Assembly (NCBI GenBank): GCA_029783825.1
Contig: JAREIK010003374.1
Coordinates: forward strand, 155,852 to 219,851
Origin: Sapria himalayana
Taxonomy: Eukaryota; Streptophyta; Magnoliopsida; Malpighiales; Rafflesiaceae
DNA length: 64,000 bases
Direction: 5' to 3'
Below, one piece after another: positions 50,201-62,300 of this stretch. Numbering within the stretch: position 1 is the stretch's first letter; every line of letters begins with the position of its first letter. The notes beneath the pieces are model-generated. The model saw nothing but the letters and a program-made list of their open reading frames with translations, made no database searches and was not told where the DNA came from. Made by a program: the position numbers and the translations under genes.

Positions 50201-53200
50201 AGTATTGTATTCATATTTTAGAACAATTAAAAAATTATTATATTTTCAATGGTTATAACCTTTGAAAATCACACAAATTCATAAAAATAATTTTTTTGTT
50301 ATTTCATTGATTAAATAAAACCTATAAATCAATAAATAAAACCTAAATGTGGAAACATATAAATCAATAAATTCATTAACCCCAAAACCACAATAAACTT
50401 AAACCATTAAATAGGTATACCCTAAATAATAAATCATAAATCTAATTTTTATTAGTATTTATTATAATTTTATATATACATTTTAATTATTTATTAGTTT
50501 ATTTTTATAGAAATATAAATTAAAAAATTAGTAATAGTTAGACAAATATAATTTAACTAATTTATTTTTCATCAAAAAATATATAAGCTTATAAATGGAT
50601 ACAAAAATTTAAAAATTTAAAATTAATATTTAGTAAAATATTTCACTTTGATTTTGAATCTTTTTAGGTTTGTAAATATATTTTAAACAATATTTATCTT
50701 ATTAATAATTGTTTATTAATCTTTTGTATGATCATTATTATAAATACTAAACCTGTATTTATTTGTAATTTTATTTGTATATCCTGAATACTTAATCCAT
50801 TTATTTAAGGCATAAACACTTAAAAGACTAAACCCCAAAACACATAAATACTTAATCCATTAAACCTGTATATCCTGAATAATAAATAATAAATCTCAAT
50901 TTTATTTGTATTCATTATAATTTTAAATATTTATTTTAATTATTAATTTTTTATTTTTATAGAATTATAAATTACAAAAAAAATTATAAACTGGTATACC
51001 TAAACACTTAAGTCAATAAATCCAAAATCTTGAAAGCCCTAAATAAATAATCCATATAAACTGGTATACCCTAAATAATAAATAATAAATCCCAATATTA
51101 TTTTTTTCAATATAATTTAAAATATTCATTTTAATTATTTATTCATTTATTTTTATTAAATATTAATTACAATATAAATTATGAGTTAGACAAATATAAT
51201 TTATATAAATTTTTTTTTAATCAAAAAATATAGATAAACTTATAAAAAGAAGAAATAATTTTAAAACTAACATTTATTATATAGTAATATATTTTGCTTT
51301 CCTTCTGAATCATTTTAGATTTTGTAATTATATTTTAATTGATATATATATTATTATTAATAGATTATTAATTTATGTTTTGATCATTTTTAGAATATTT
51401 ATCAAAAAAATTATTTATAGTGAATTTATATGAAATATAAATATAATGATTATTATAACTAAATATTGAATTCACTTTTGAAAAAAATTTAAAAATTATT
51501 ATATTTTCAAAGGTCATAACATATGAAAATATCAAAAAATAAAAAAAATAAATTTTTTGTTAATTTATTTTTTAAATAAAACCTATAACCACTAAATGCA
51601 TACACAGTTAAGTCAGAAAACTCCTAAACATCGTAATGCCTAAATACATAAACCATTAAACCGCTATATATTACTTAATAATTAATAAATATAATTTTTA
51701 TTTCTATTTATCATAATTTTAAATATTTATTTTAATTATTTATTAGTTTATTTCTATAGAAATAATTATTATAAAATAAATTATGAGTGCGAGAAATATA
51801 ATTTAAATATTTTATTTTTTATCAATAAAAGTATTTACACTTATAAAATATGTAAAAATTTAAAAATTAAAAATTATTATTAAGTAATATATTTTACTTT
51901 AATTTTGAATCAATTTGGGTTTTGTAAATATTTTTTAATTAATATCTATCTTATTATTAATAATTTATTAATTTAATTTTTGATCATTATTATAATATCT
52001 AGCAAAAAAATTGTTTATATTGAATTTATATGATATATAATTATTAATATTATTATAGCTAAATATTATATTCATATTTCAAAAATGTTAAATATTATTA
52101 TATTTTCAAAGGTTATGACTTATTAAAATGATAAAAAATTACAAATTTTTTTTTGTTATTTTATTGTTTAAATAAAACCTATAAACTACTAAATGCCTAA
52201 AAACATAAATCGCTAAACTCCTAAATGACAAAACCTCTAAATATTAAACTATTAAACTGGTATACATTAATAATAAATCATAAATCTGATTTTCATTTTT
52301 ATTAAGTGTAATTTTAAATTTTTATTTTAATTATTTATCAGTTTATTTTTATAGAAAGATTAATTACAAAATAAATTATTAGTGAGACAGATCTATTTTA
52401 AATAATTTATTTTTTATCAAAAAAAATATATATGCTTATAAAAAGAGGCAAAATTTTTTTAAAAAAAATTTATTATATTGTAATATATTTTATTTTGATT
52501 TTGAATCATTTTAGTTTTTGCAATTCTATTTTAATTTTTATCATTCTTATTAATAATAGTTTATTAATTTTTTTTTGATCATTATTATAATATCTATTAA
52601 TAAAATTATTTATATTGAGTTTACATTATATATAATTATTAAAAATATTATAACTATATATTATATTAACATTTAAAAAAAATAAAAATTATTATATTTT
52701 CAAAGATTATAACCTTCAAAAATTAAAAAAATTCAAAAAATTTTATTTTTTATTTTTGTATTCATTAAATAAAAACTATAAATCACTAAAGACCTAAACA
52801 CTTAAATCACTAAACCCCAAAACACCTAAATACTTAAACAATTAAACTCGTATATCCTGAATAATAAATAATAAATCTCAATTTTATTTGTCTTCATTAT
52901 AATTTTAAATATTCATTTTAATTATTTATTAGTTTATTTTTATATAATTATAAATTAAAAATAAATTATATGGAAGACAAATATAATTTAAATTATTTAC
53001 TTTTTATAACAAAAAATATAAATTATAAAAAGAAGCAAAACATCAAAAAAATTATAATTTACTATTATATTTTACTTTGATTTTGAATAAATTTATGTTT
53101 TGCAAATATATTTTAAAAAATATCTATCTTATTAATAATAGTTTATTAATTTATTTTTTGATTATTAATATAATATCTATCAATATAATTATTTATATTG

Positions 53201-54649
53201 AATTAACTTGATATATAATTATTAAGATTATCATAACTAAATATAGTATTCACATAAAAAAAATTAAAAATTGTTATATTTTCTAATGTTATAACCATCA
53301 AAAATGAGAAAAAATAACAAAAATAAATTTTTTGTTATATCATTGTTTAAATAAAACTTATAAACCATTAAATACCTAAATACATAAATCTCTAAACTCC
53401 TAAACCCCGAAGCCCCTAAATACATAAACCTTTAAACTCATAAACCTTGAATATAATTTAAATAATTTATAGAAATAATAATTACTAAATAAATTATGAG
53501 TGAAAAATAATTTTAATAATATATTTTCAACAAAAAAAATATATAAGCTTATAAAATGATGCAAAAACTAAAAAAAAATTATTATTTAGTAATAAACTTT
53601 ACATATATTTTGAATCATTTTAGGTTTTTTTTAATTATATTTTAATTTATATATATCATATTAATAATAGTTTATTAATTTATTTTTTGATAATTGATAT
53701 AATATCTATCAATAAAATTGTTTATATTTAGTTTATATTATATATAGTTATAATAATTATTATTACTAAATATTGTATTCACATTTTTAAATAATTTAAA
53801 ATTATTAAATTTTCAAATGTTATGACATTTGAAAATTTCAAAAAATATCAAAAATAAATTTTTTGTTATTTCTTTGTTTAAATAAAATCTATAAACTATT
53901 AAATGCCTAAATACTTAAATATATAACTTCTAAATCTCGAAAACCCTAAATAGATAAATTTTTTAAACAGGTATATCCTAAATAATAAAAAATAAATCTC
54001 ATTTTTATTTTTTTCATTATAATTTTAAATATTAATTTTAATTATTTATTTGTTTATTTTTATATAAATCTTAATTACAAAATAAATTATAAGTTAGACA
54101 AATATAATTTATATAAATTATTTTTCTACAAAAAAATATAGATAAACTTATTAAAAGAAGAAAAAAATTAAAAACAAAAAATTATTATATAGTAATATAT
54201 TCTACTTTGTTTCTAAATCATTTTAGGTTTTGTAATTATACTTTAATTGATATCTAACTTATTAATAATGGATTATTAATTTATTTCTTGATGATTATTA
54301 GAATATTTTTCATTAAAAATATTTATATTTAATTTATATGATATAAAGATTTAATAATTATTATAACTAAATATTATATTCACTTTTAAAAAAAGTTTTA
54401 AAATTATTATATTTTCAAAGATTAACCTTTTAACATGTGAAAAAACAAAAAAAAATATTTTTTTTGTTTCATTCTTTAAATAAAACCTATAAATCACTAA
54501 ATGCCTAAACACTTAAATTACTAAACTACAAAATCCAAATACTTTTATATAGATAATCGTTTAAATGTGTTGACCCTAAATAATAATTAATAAATCTCAT
54601 TTTTATTTGTTTTCATTATAATTTAAAAAATTCATTTTGATTGTTTAGT

Positions 54650-54670
54650 TATATATATATATATATATAT
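54650..54670. repeat. (AT)n microsatellite
   Basis: About 21 bp of AT in the TAGTT-ATTAATTATAAAATAAATTAT part of a monomer. A shorter run is at the matching place near 63727-63739. Confidence 0.9.
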
Positions 54671-55000
54671 TAATTATAAAATAAATTATGAGTTAAAAAT
54701 ATAATTTATAAAAAATATTTTTCATCAAAAAATAGATAAGCTTATAAAAAGAATAAAAATTTAAAAATAAATATTTAATATTAAGTAATATATTTTGCTT
54801 TGCTTTTGAATTATTTTAGGTTTTGACATTATATTTTAAGTAATATCAATCTTATTAATAATTGATTTTTAATTAATTTTTTGATAATTATTAGAATATC
54901 TATCTATGAAATTATTTATATTGAATTTATATGATATATAATTATTATGATTATTATAAATAAATATCTGTTCACTTTTCAAAAAAAATTAAAAATTATT

Positions 55001-55032
55001 ATATTTTCAAAGGTTATAACCTTTGAAAATAT
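55001..55032. repeat. Perfect 32-bp palindrome (canonical, extended)
   Basis: Half-site ATATTTTCAAAGGTTA with its exact reverse complement: the canonical 28 bp plus two more matching bases on each side. Confidence 0.95.
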
Positions 55033-55685
55033 CAAAAAATAATAAAAATATTTTTTTTTATTTTTTTTCTTAAATAAAACATATAAACCACTAAATGCAT
55101 ACACAGTTAAATCAGTAAACTCCTAAACCCCATAATGCCTAAATACATAAACCATTAAACTGCTATATACTAATTAATAATTAATAAATCTAATTTTTAT
55201 TTCTATTTTTATAATTTTAAATATTCAAATTTAATTATTTATTAGTTTATTTTTATAGAAATATTTATTTCAAAATAAAGAATGAGTGCGACAAATATAA
55301 TTTAATTTATTTATTTTTTATAAAAAAAATATACGCTTATAAAAGAAGTAGAATTTTAAAAATTAAAAATTATTATAAAGTAATATATTTTACTTTAATT
55401 TTGAATCAATTTGGGTTTTGTAAATATTTTTTAATTACTATCTATTTATTTATTAATAGTTTATTAATTTAATTTTTGATCATTATTATATTATCTATAA
55501 ATAAAATTGTTTATATTGAATTTATATGATATATAATTATTAATATTATTAAAACTAAATATTATAATCACATTTCAAAAAATTGTAAATATTATTATAT
55601 TTTCAATGGTTATAACCAATGAAAATGATAACAAATTATAGAAATTTATTTGTTATTTTATTTTTTAAATAAAACCTATAAACCA

Positions 55686-55693
55686 CTAAATGC
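55686..55693. repeat. Target-site duplication, left copy (CTAAATGC)
   Basis: Eight bases directly left of the hAT element, identical to 59318-59325. The uninterrupted sister monomer at about 55086-55100 reads ACCACTAAATGCATACAC with a single CTAAATGC, which confirms the empty site. The target lies at the anchor/telomere-like tract boundary of a monomer. Confidence 0.97.
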
Positions 55694-55709
55694 TAGGGGT
55701 GCTCATGGG
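55694..55709 (+). repeat. hAT left terminal inverted repeat
   Basis: TAGGGGTGCTCATGGG; it pairs with 59302-59317 at 14 of 16 positions. Confidence 0.95.
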
Positions 55710-55816
55710 ATGGGATTGGATGGGAATTACAAATCTCCAGTCCCTTCCCATAGTTCGGAGATTTTTTAGGAAGATCCAGACCCATCCCATAGGTTGAAAA
55801 TATCGGGATGGGATGG
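55706..55816. promoter_or_regulatory. hAT left subterminal repeats (GGATGGG / CCCATCC)
   Basis: Clustered words GGGATGGGATTGGATGGGA near 55706, CCCTTCCCAT near 55741, ACCCATCCCAT near 55770 and GGGATGGGATGG near 55804. In hAT elements such short subterminal repeats bind transposase; the role here is inferred. Confidence 0.65.
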
Positions 55817-55829
55817 AGTTAGGACATTT

Positions 55830-56454
55830 TTTCAATTTATTTTCTTCAAACCGGCCAAGTTAGTTCATGTCAAAACCTTTTGTTGTACCATTTTTCATTC
55901 CTTAGTTATGTATCTTTCAAACTAAAATTTGGCCAATTTTGTTTTGTCAAATAGGCTGAATACGGCAAACGAGTTCCATTACCTTATCAAATACTTTGAT
56001 GTGCAGAAAAGAATAGAAATGTTAAATAGAACGGGACCGAGTTGTGTGCTTAATTTAGTTCTTTGTTTTGTCACAAGTTGGCTTTGTTCAGCCGATTGAA
56101 AATTAGCATTATAGCAATACTACATTTTTTAAACAATTACTTAAAATATTAAAGAATAGTTCAAGATGTCCTCAAACTTTGGTAGCAGCAATTACTACTT
56201 AACTAATTGCTAAAATTAGGCGGCTTAATATAACAAAAAAATACAACTAATTACAAACATGATAATAATCATTTCAAAGTTCCGTCTCGGAACAACAACG
56301 AAAATCCAAACCCAATTAATTATCTCTTCTACAATTCCTCCCTTTTCTTCCAACACTGTAGAAGGACACCCAAAGATGAAAACGTGTTAATAATGTTGAC
56401 AAAATTTTCAAAGATGAAAGAGTAATAAAAAAACAAATTATTACCTTATAAAAT
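55830..56454 (-). other. hAT 3' non-coding region
   Basis: This lies between the transposase stop and the left subterminal repeats. It is AT-rich with no recognisable coding matches. It includes AAAATTTTCAAAGATGAAAG near 56401 and CAACACTGTAGAAGGACACC near 56351. Nothing further is supported. Confidence 0.6.
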
Positions 56455-58738
56455 TTAATACGTCCATTCCACATTTAGTTGGCCAACTATAGTTGGAAGA
56501 ATATTAGGATCTTGTGACCTCTCTGAAAATTGTAATTGAACCATATTTTTATTAAATTGAATGAATAAAATAAATAAAAGTGAAATTAAAATTTACAAGA
56601 TTTGTATACTAACCTGATTCATTATCATCAAGGTCTTGAACTAATTCTCAATTTCAATAGGTTTGTTTGAGCTTCTCAGCCAATTTTGTAGACATATGAG
56701 AACTTTAACTGTAATAGTTGTTAAAGAACTTCTAAATTTATGTAAAGTTCTCCACCCAGTGCTAAATGTAGATTCTTAGGCAACAGTAGATGCTTGGATA
56801 GCAAATACATCTTTTGTTACATTTGCCAAAGAAGGATACATAACCTCATTACCTTCCACCAGTTTAGAAGATCAAAATCAATTCTATCTTTTTCAAGTTT
56901 GTCCTCAAAGTACCTAGCCAACTCTTCCAAAGCTGCAACTTCTTGTTCTTTCTCCAATTCAACAAAAAAAATCATTAACATAAGTATCACTACCATCAAA
57001 GAAATCATCATTTTTCTTCAACACAGTAGAAGAGAAATCATCTTCTTTTGATTCATCTTCATTTTAATCTTTATAATCATCCATCATCTCATTTAAATCA
57101 TTTATAACCTTTTTCACAAAATTTTTAGTCAATTCCTCTCCATAATGCTAAGTGTACTTAACCATGAGATAATTTAGCTTATATCTAGGATCCAACACTA
57201 CTGCAACAAAAAGCATAATATTTGTTGATTGAAGAGAGCCCCAATATTTGTTGAATTTATGCCTCATTTTCATATCCATTTCAGACACCATCATATCTCT
57301 ACTATTTTCACAGAGCATAATTTTTTTTCAAAATTTGAATAATTTGATGAAAATAAACACTAGAGGTAGAATATTATGAGCCAAAAAATGTACAAGTTAC
57401 CGCATAAAACGTTTTCAAGAAACAAGCCAGAATTTTGGCATTTGTTCAGTCTCTCTCAGTTGGAACATTTAAACCAAACTCCTTCAAAAACCTTTTGTCT
57501 TTGTCCTCCAACTTATCGTATTCTTTTTGATATTTTATATCAGTTTGTAGCATCAAATAAGTTGAATTCCATCTTGTAGGAAAATCTAATTGCAATGAAG
57601 ATTTATATGTCAAGTTTGCTTCTTTAACACATAACTTAAACATATCTAATCTGTTAGGACTCTCCTCACATATTTCACCACACCTCTAATTTTTTGAATA
57701 GCACCCTCAACTACTGCAATGCCATCTCTGACAATTATATTTAGGATATGAGCACAACATCTCATATGAAAATGCTTGCCTTTCAAAGGTACAACACTTT
57801 TCTTCACAAGCCTTTTATTCAATTGTTCAACTGCAACATCATTATTAGATACTTTTCAATAGTAATGAACATCAACTTTCTCAAACCTCATTCATTCTTG
57901 CAAAACTCAATAGCATTTCTGATATTAACTCCAGAATGACTTTTAATTACACAAAAGTTCAAAAGCCTTTTATGCATATTCCATTGAGAATCAATGTAAT
58001 GAATATCAAACATATATAAGACAAATTTTGAATGCTAGTCCAAGAGTCGGTAGTCAATGAAACTCTACGACAATGAGATGATAAGCTATCAAATAATTTC
58101 TTCTTTTCCTTCACAAACAATGTAAAACAATCCCTCAACCCATAGTGCCTAGATGGAATTTTAAATTGAGGCACACTAACTTCACAAAACTCCATAAACT
58201 CATCCCTCTCAACAAAACAAAAAGTCTATTCATCTTTTATGATCATTTTCACCAAAGCCTCCCTAACTAGTTGTTGATCAAATTGCCAAAAAGTTAATTT
58301 GTTATTCTCTGAACTAGTACCTTTAGTGAAACTCAACAAAGATTGTGACTTGTCTTTACCTTTGTGAGCTTCTATTAATTCTTTTTTGTGTAGAAATTTC
58401 CTACAAGTCTCTATCAAGTATTTCCATAAACCCGAAGTACCTTGATCACTTTTTGCAAAATATTCTTTCCTACACCATATACAAGCTACCCTACCAGTTT
58501 CATTTCCCTGTGAATCAACTAATATCTCATAAGTTTCCCAAATAGCAGACTTATACTCTTTATGAGTTTGAGGTTCATATGTACCTTGACTTTCTTTTAC
58601 AATTGGAATTGAAGAACCTGCTGTAACAATAGGAGGGTTCGTGAAATGATGATTATTGGATTTACCAGTACTTTGATCATTTGAGATGTGATCATCTTCA
58701 ATTTATTGTATTTTTCGTTTACCGCTAGATTGTGCCAT
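56455..58738 (-). pseudogene. hAT transposase pseudogene (BED zinc finger, RNase H-like core, hATC domain; RICESLEEPER-like)
   Basis: Reading from ATG at 58738 the order of domains is that of plant Ac-like transposases. First is a BED-type finger: Cys codons at 58481-58483 and 58472-58474, then LWKYLIETC, with Cys at 58403-58405 but Tyr (58418-58420) where the zinc-binding His is expected. Next come FVERDEF and TTDSWTSIQN, carrying the first catalytic Asp (58046-58048). FHMRCCAHILN lies near 57740-57770 and FPTRWNSTY near 57560-57590. DPRYKLNY lies near 57170-57200. The C-terminal hATC dimerisation region follows (YFEDKLEKDRIDFDLLNWWK near 56860-56920, YPSLA, STFSTGWR, LICLQNWL). Damage: TAA at 58703-58705 after only 11 codons, TAG at 58226-58228, a frameshift near 58005, TGA near 57893, a stop near 57650, a 1-base loss near 56851 and TAA for the usual Ser at 56776-56778. 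The motif around the second Asp (VDNA) is not intact. The gene is non-functional as read. Confidence 0.93.
56523..56613 (-). other. Likely intron near the 3' end of the hAT transposase pseudogene
   Basis: A 91-bp stretch with donor GTTAGT (after ...GATAATGAATCAG) and acceptor TTTTCAG. Joining its flanks keeps a sensible frame: the exon before ends ...QDLDDNES and the exon after reads RSQDPNILPTIVGQLN, with a stop at 56455-56457. Splicing is inferred from sequence only. Confidence 0.6.
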
Positions 58739-59301
58739 CTGGATTGCCGTAAATTAATATGATATGTTAAGCATAAATACATATAAATATTTCAAACAAG
58801 CAAGCTGTACAAAACTAACTGTAATACATTCAGCCCACCCATTCGGCCCATAAACAACACCACAACCAATACTCAACAAAACTAACTGAGACACATAATA
58901 ATAATAAATAATCACTCAATTCTTGTCAGAAAAACAAACCAAAAGGCTGGTGGCATGAGGGCAACCAGAAGTGCGACAGACATGGGCTGGACCTAACTTA
59001 ACATGACTGGAACGGTGTGAGGTGGCATGGAACTCGCCTGAACAGCAATAGGTGCGTCGGAATTAGATGGGCAGTAGCGGAATGGGTGGGATCTTCATGT
59101 TATATATATATATTTTTCTAGTTCTAGTATCGGTTTTTTAGGATGGGATGATTCTCGGGATGGATATTGCTTAAGATCCGGAACCATCCCAAAATAAAAA
59201 ATACGTGACAGAACGGGATGGGAAAAGTCAAAGTCAATGGATTTTTCTCAGTCCCGATTTTTTCGGGACAAGACTTTGGGTCAGGTCGCGAATCTCCGAG
59301 T
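58739..59301 (-). promoter_or_regulatory. hAT 5' non-coding region with right subterminal repeats
   Basis: This lies between the right terminal repeat and the transposase ATG, so the promoter should be here. A short TA run is at 59100-59112. GGATGGGATGATTCTCGGGATGG near 59141, ACCATCCCA near 59183 and ACGGGATGGGA near 59213 match the subterminal words of the other end. A small inverted repeat TCCCGATTTTTTCGGGA lies at about 59253-59269. No clear TATA box could be singled out. Confidence 0.55.
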
Positions 59302-59317
59302 CCCGTGAGCAGCCCTA
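59302..59317 (-). repeat. hAT right terminal inverted repeat
   Basis: On the minus strand this reads TAGGGCTGCTCACGGG; it differs from the left end at two positions. Confidence 0.95.
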
Positions 59318-59325
59318 CTAAATGC
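59318..59325. repeat. Target-site duplication, right copy (CTAAATGC)
   Basis: Identical to 55686-55693. The monomer then continues as ATATAAAATCACTAAACTCC, the normal sequence of this monomer type. Confidence 0.97.
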
Positions 59326-62300
59326 ATATAAAATCACTAAACTCCTAAACCACGTAATGCCTAAGTACATAAACCATTAAACCGCTAAATACTACTTAAT
59401 TATTAATAAATCTATTTTTTATTGTTATTTATTATATTTTTAATTATTCTTTTTAATTATTTATTAGTGTATTATTTAGAAATATTTATTACAATATAAA
59501 TTATGAGTGGTACAAATATAATTTAAATAATATATTATTTATTTAATAAAAAAATACTTTTATAAAAGAAGTATAAATTTAAAAATTAAAAATTATTATC
59601 AAGTAATATAAGTTACTTTAATTTTGAATCAATTTGGTTTTGTAAATATTTTTTAATTAATATCTATCTTAATATTAATAGTTTATAAATTTAATTTTTG
59701 ATCATTATTATAATATCTATCAAGAAAATTATATATATTAAATTTATATGATATATAATTATTAATATTATTATAACTAAATATTATATTAAAATTTTAA
59801 AAATTTTAAATATTATTATATTTTCAAATGTCATAACCTTTGAAAATGATAAAAAATTATAGAAATTTTATTAGTTATTTTATTTTTTAAATAAAACCAA
59901 TAAACCACTAAAAGCCAAAAAACATAAATAGCCAAACTCATAGCGATAAAACTTCTAAATACTTAAATCATTAAACTCTTATACTTTAATAATAAATAAT
60001 AAATCTCATTTTAATTTTATTAAATATAATTTTAATTTTTTATTTTAATTATTTATCAATTTATTTTATAGAAATATTAATTATAAAATAAATTATTAGT
60101 GAGACATATCTAATTTTAATTAACCGGTATACCAAAATAATAAATAATAAATCTCATTTTTTTTCTTTATAATTTTAAATATTCATTTTAATTATTAATT
60201 TTTTATTTTTATATAAATATTAATTAAAAATTAAATTATGAGTTAGACAAATATAATTTATATAAATTATTTTGCATCGAAAAATATAGATAAACTTATA
60301 AAAATAATATAAAATTTAAAAACTAAAATTTATTATATAGTAATATATTTTGCTCTCCTTCTGAATCATTTTTGGTGTTGTAATTATATTTTAATTGAGA
60401 TCTATCTTATTAATAATTGTTTATTAATTTATTTTTTGATTATTACTTGAATATTTATCAATAAAATTGTTTATATTGAATATATATGATATATAAATAT
60501 AATGATTATTATATCTAAATATTATATTCACATTTAAAAAAATTATAAAAATTATTATATTTTCAAAGGTTATAACCTTTGAAAATATCAAAAAATAATA
60601 AAAATAAATTTTTTATTATTATTATTTTTTAATAAAACCTATAAACCACTAAATGCATACACAGTTAAATCAGTAAACTTCTAAACCTAATAATGCCTAA
60701 ATACATAAACTATTAAACCGCTATATACGACTTAATAATTAATAAATCTAATTTTTATTTCTATTTATTATAATTTTAAATATTCATTTTAATTATTTAT
60801 TTGTTTATTTTTATAAAAATATTTATAACAAATTAAATTATGTGAGCGACATATATATTTTAATTAATTTATTTTTAATCAAAAAAATATATGCTTATAA
60901 GAGAAGTAAAATTTTAAAAATTTAAAAATATTATCCAATAACATATTTTACTTTAATTTTGAATCATTTTGGGCTTTGTAAAATATTTTTTAATTAATAT
61001 CAATCTTTTTATTATAGTTTATTAATATAAATTTGATCATTATTATATTATCTAACAATAAAATTATTTATATTGAATTTATATGATATATAATTATTAA
61101 TATTATTATAACTAAATATTGTATTCACATTTCAAAAAAATTTAAATATTATTAAATTTTCAAAGGTTATAACCTATGAAAATAAGAAAAAATTACAACT
61201 TTTTTTTTGTTATTTTATTGTTTAAATAAAATCTATAACAATAAATGCCTTAAAACAAAAATTGCTAAACTCCTAAACGACAAAACCTATAAATACTTAA
61301 ACTATTAAACAGGTGTACATTATAAAAATAAAAATCTCAATTTAATTTTTATTAAGTATAATTTTAAATTTTTATTTTAAGTATTTTTCAGTTTATTTTT
61401 ATATAAATAAAAATTACAAAATAAATTATTTGTAAGACATATCTAATTTAAATAATTTATTTTTCATCAAAGAAAATATATACATCCTTATAAAAAGAGG
61501 CAAAATTTTAAAAACAAGATTTTTTTATTTAGTAATATATTTTAATTTTATTTTGAATCATTTTAGATTTTGTAATTATATTTTAATTTATATGATTCTT
61601 ATTAATAATAGTTTATAAATTTTTTATTGATCATTATTATAATATCTATTAATAAAATTATTTATATTGAGTTTACATTATATATAATTATTAAGATTAT
61701 TATTACTGAATATTATATTCACTTTTAAAAAAAATTAAAAATTATTATAATTTCAAAGGTTATAACCTTCAAAAATTAAAAAAAAAATCAAAAAAAATCA
61801 AAAAATTAAATTTTTTATTTTTTCATTCTTTAAATAAAAACTATAAATCACTAAAGGCTTAAACACTTAAGTCACTAAACCCCAAAACACCTAAATACTT
61901 AAACCATTAAACTAGTATGTCCTGAATAATAAATAATAAATCTCTATTTTGTTTATTTTCATTATAATTTTATATATTCATTTTAATTATTTATTAGTTT
62001 ATTTTTATAGAATTATAAATTAAAAATAAATTATAAGGAAGTCAAATATAATTTAAATAATTTACTTTTAATAATAAAAAATATAAACTTATAAAAAGAA
62101 GCAAAATATCAAAGAAAGTATCATTTTGTAATATATTTTACTTTGATTTTGAATAAATTTATGTTTTGCAAATATATTTAAACTAATATCTATCTTATTA
62201 ATAATAGTTTATTAATTTATTTTTTGATCATTAATATAATATATTTCAAAATAATTGTTAATATTGAATTTACATGATATATAATTATTATGATTATCAT

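Larger units (their letters stand above)
47952..55685 (+). repeat. Satellite array segment 9, about 13 monomers, plus polarity
   Basis: Anchors lie near 48575, 49176, 49776, 50307, 50825, 51568, 52170, 52768, 53352, 53880, 54478, 55073 and 55670. Six types in a row from 51568 to 54478 (ATGCATACACAG; CCTAAAAACATAAATCG; GACCTAAACACTTAAATCACTAAACCCC; CCTAAATACATAAATCTC; CCTAAATACTTAAATAT; CTAAACACTTAAATTACTAAACTACAAAATCC) are followed by the first type again at 55073. That makes a 3.5-kb higher-order unit. Around 50750-51060 several telomere-like tracts lie close together, so this part looks internally rearranged. No gene is seen. Confidence 0.88.
55694..59317 (-). mobile_element. hAT-superfamily (Ac-like) DNA transposon with decayed transposase
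   Basis: A 3624-bp element inserted in the satellite, with terminal inverted repeats TAGGGGTGCTCATGGG / TAGGGCTGCTCACGGG (14 of 16 match) and a perfect 8-bp target duplication, the size expected for hAT. Subterminal regions on both sides are rich in GGGATGG / CCATCCC words, typical of hAT transposase binding regions. One transposase gene runs on the minus strand, with a 5' non-coding stretch (58739-59301) and a 3' stretch (55830-56454). The ends look usable but the encoded transposase is broken, so the copy could move only if supplied with the enzyme in trans. It is the only copy in the window. Confidence 0.96.

Noticed and set aside
57780..57900. An intact second catalytic Asp (VDNA-type motif) in the hAT pseudogene
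   Set aside because: The region between the KRLLNFC-like and RCCAH motifs reads as FITIE... with a stop and a frame change. I could not find the expected motif in any frame.
58597..58782. 61-codon minus-strand frame at the 5' end of the hAT transposase and antisense frames at 56794-57051, 57376-57579, 57748-57939 and 58345-58545
   Set aside because: They overlap the recognisable transposase reading in another frame or strand and match nothing.
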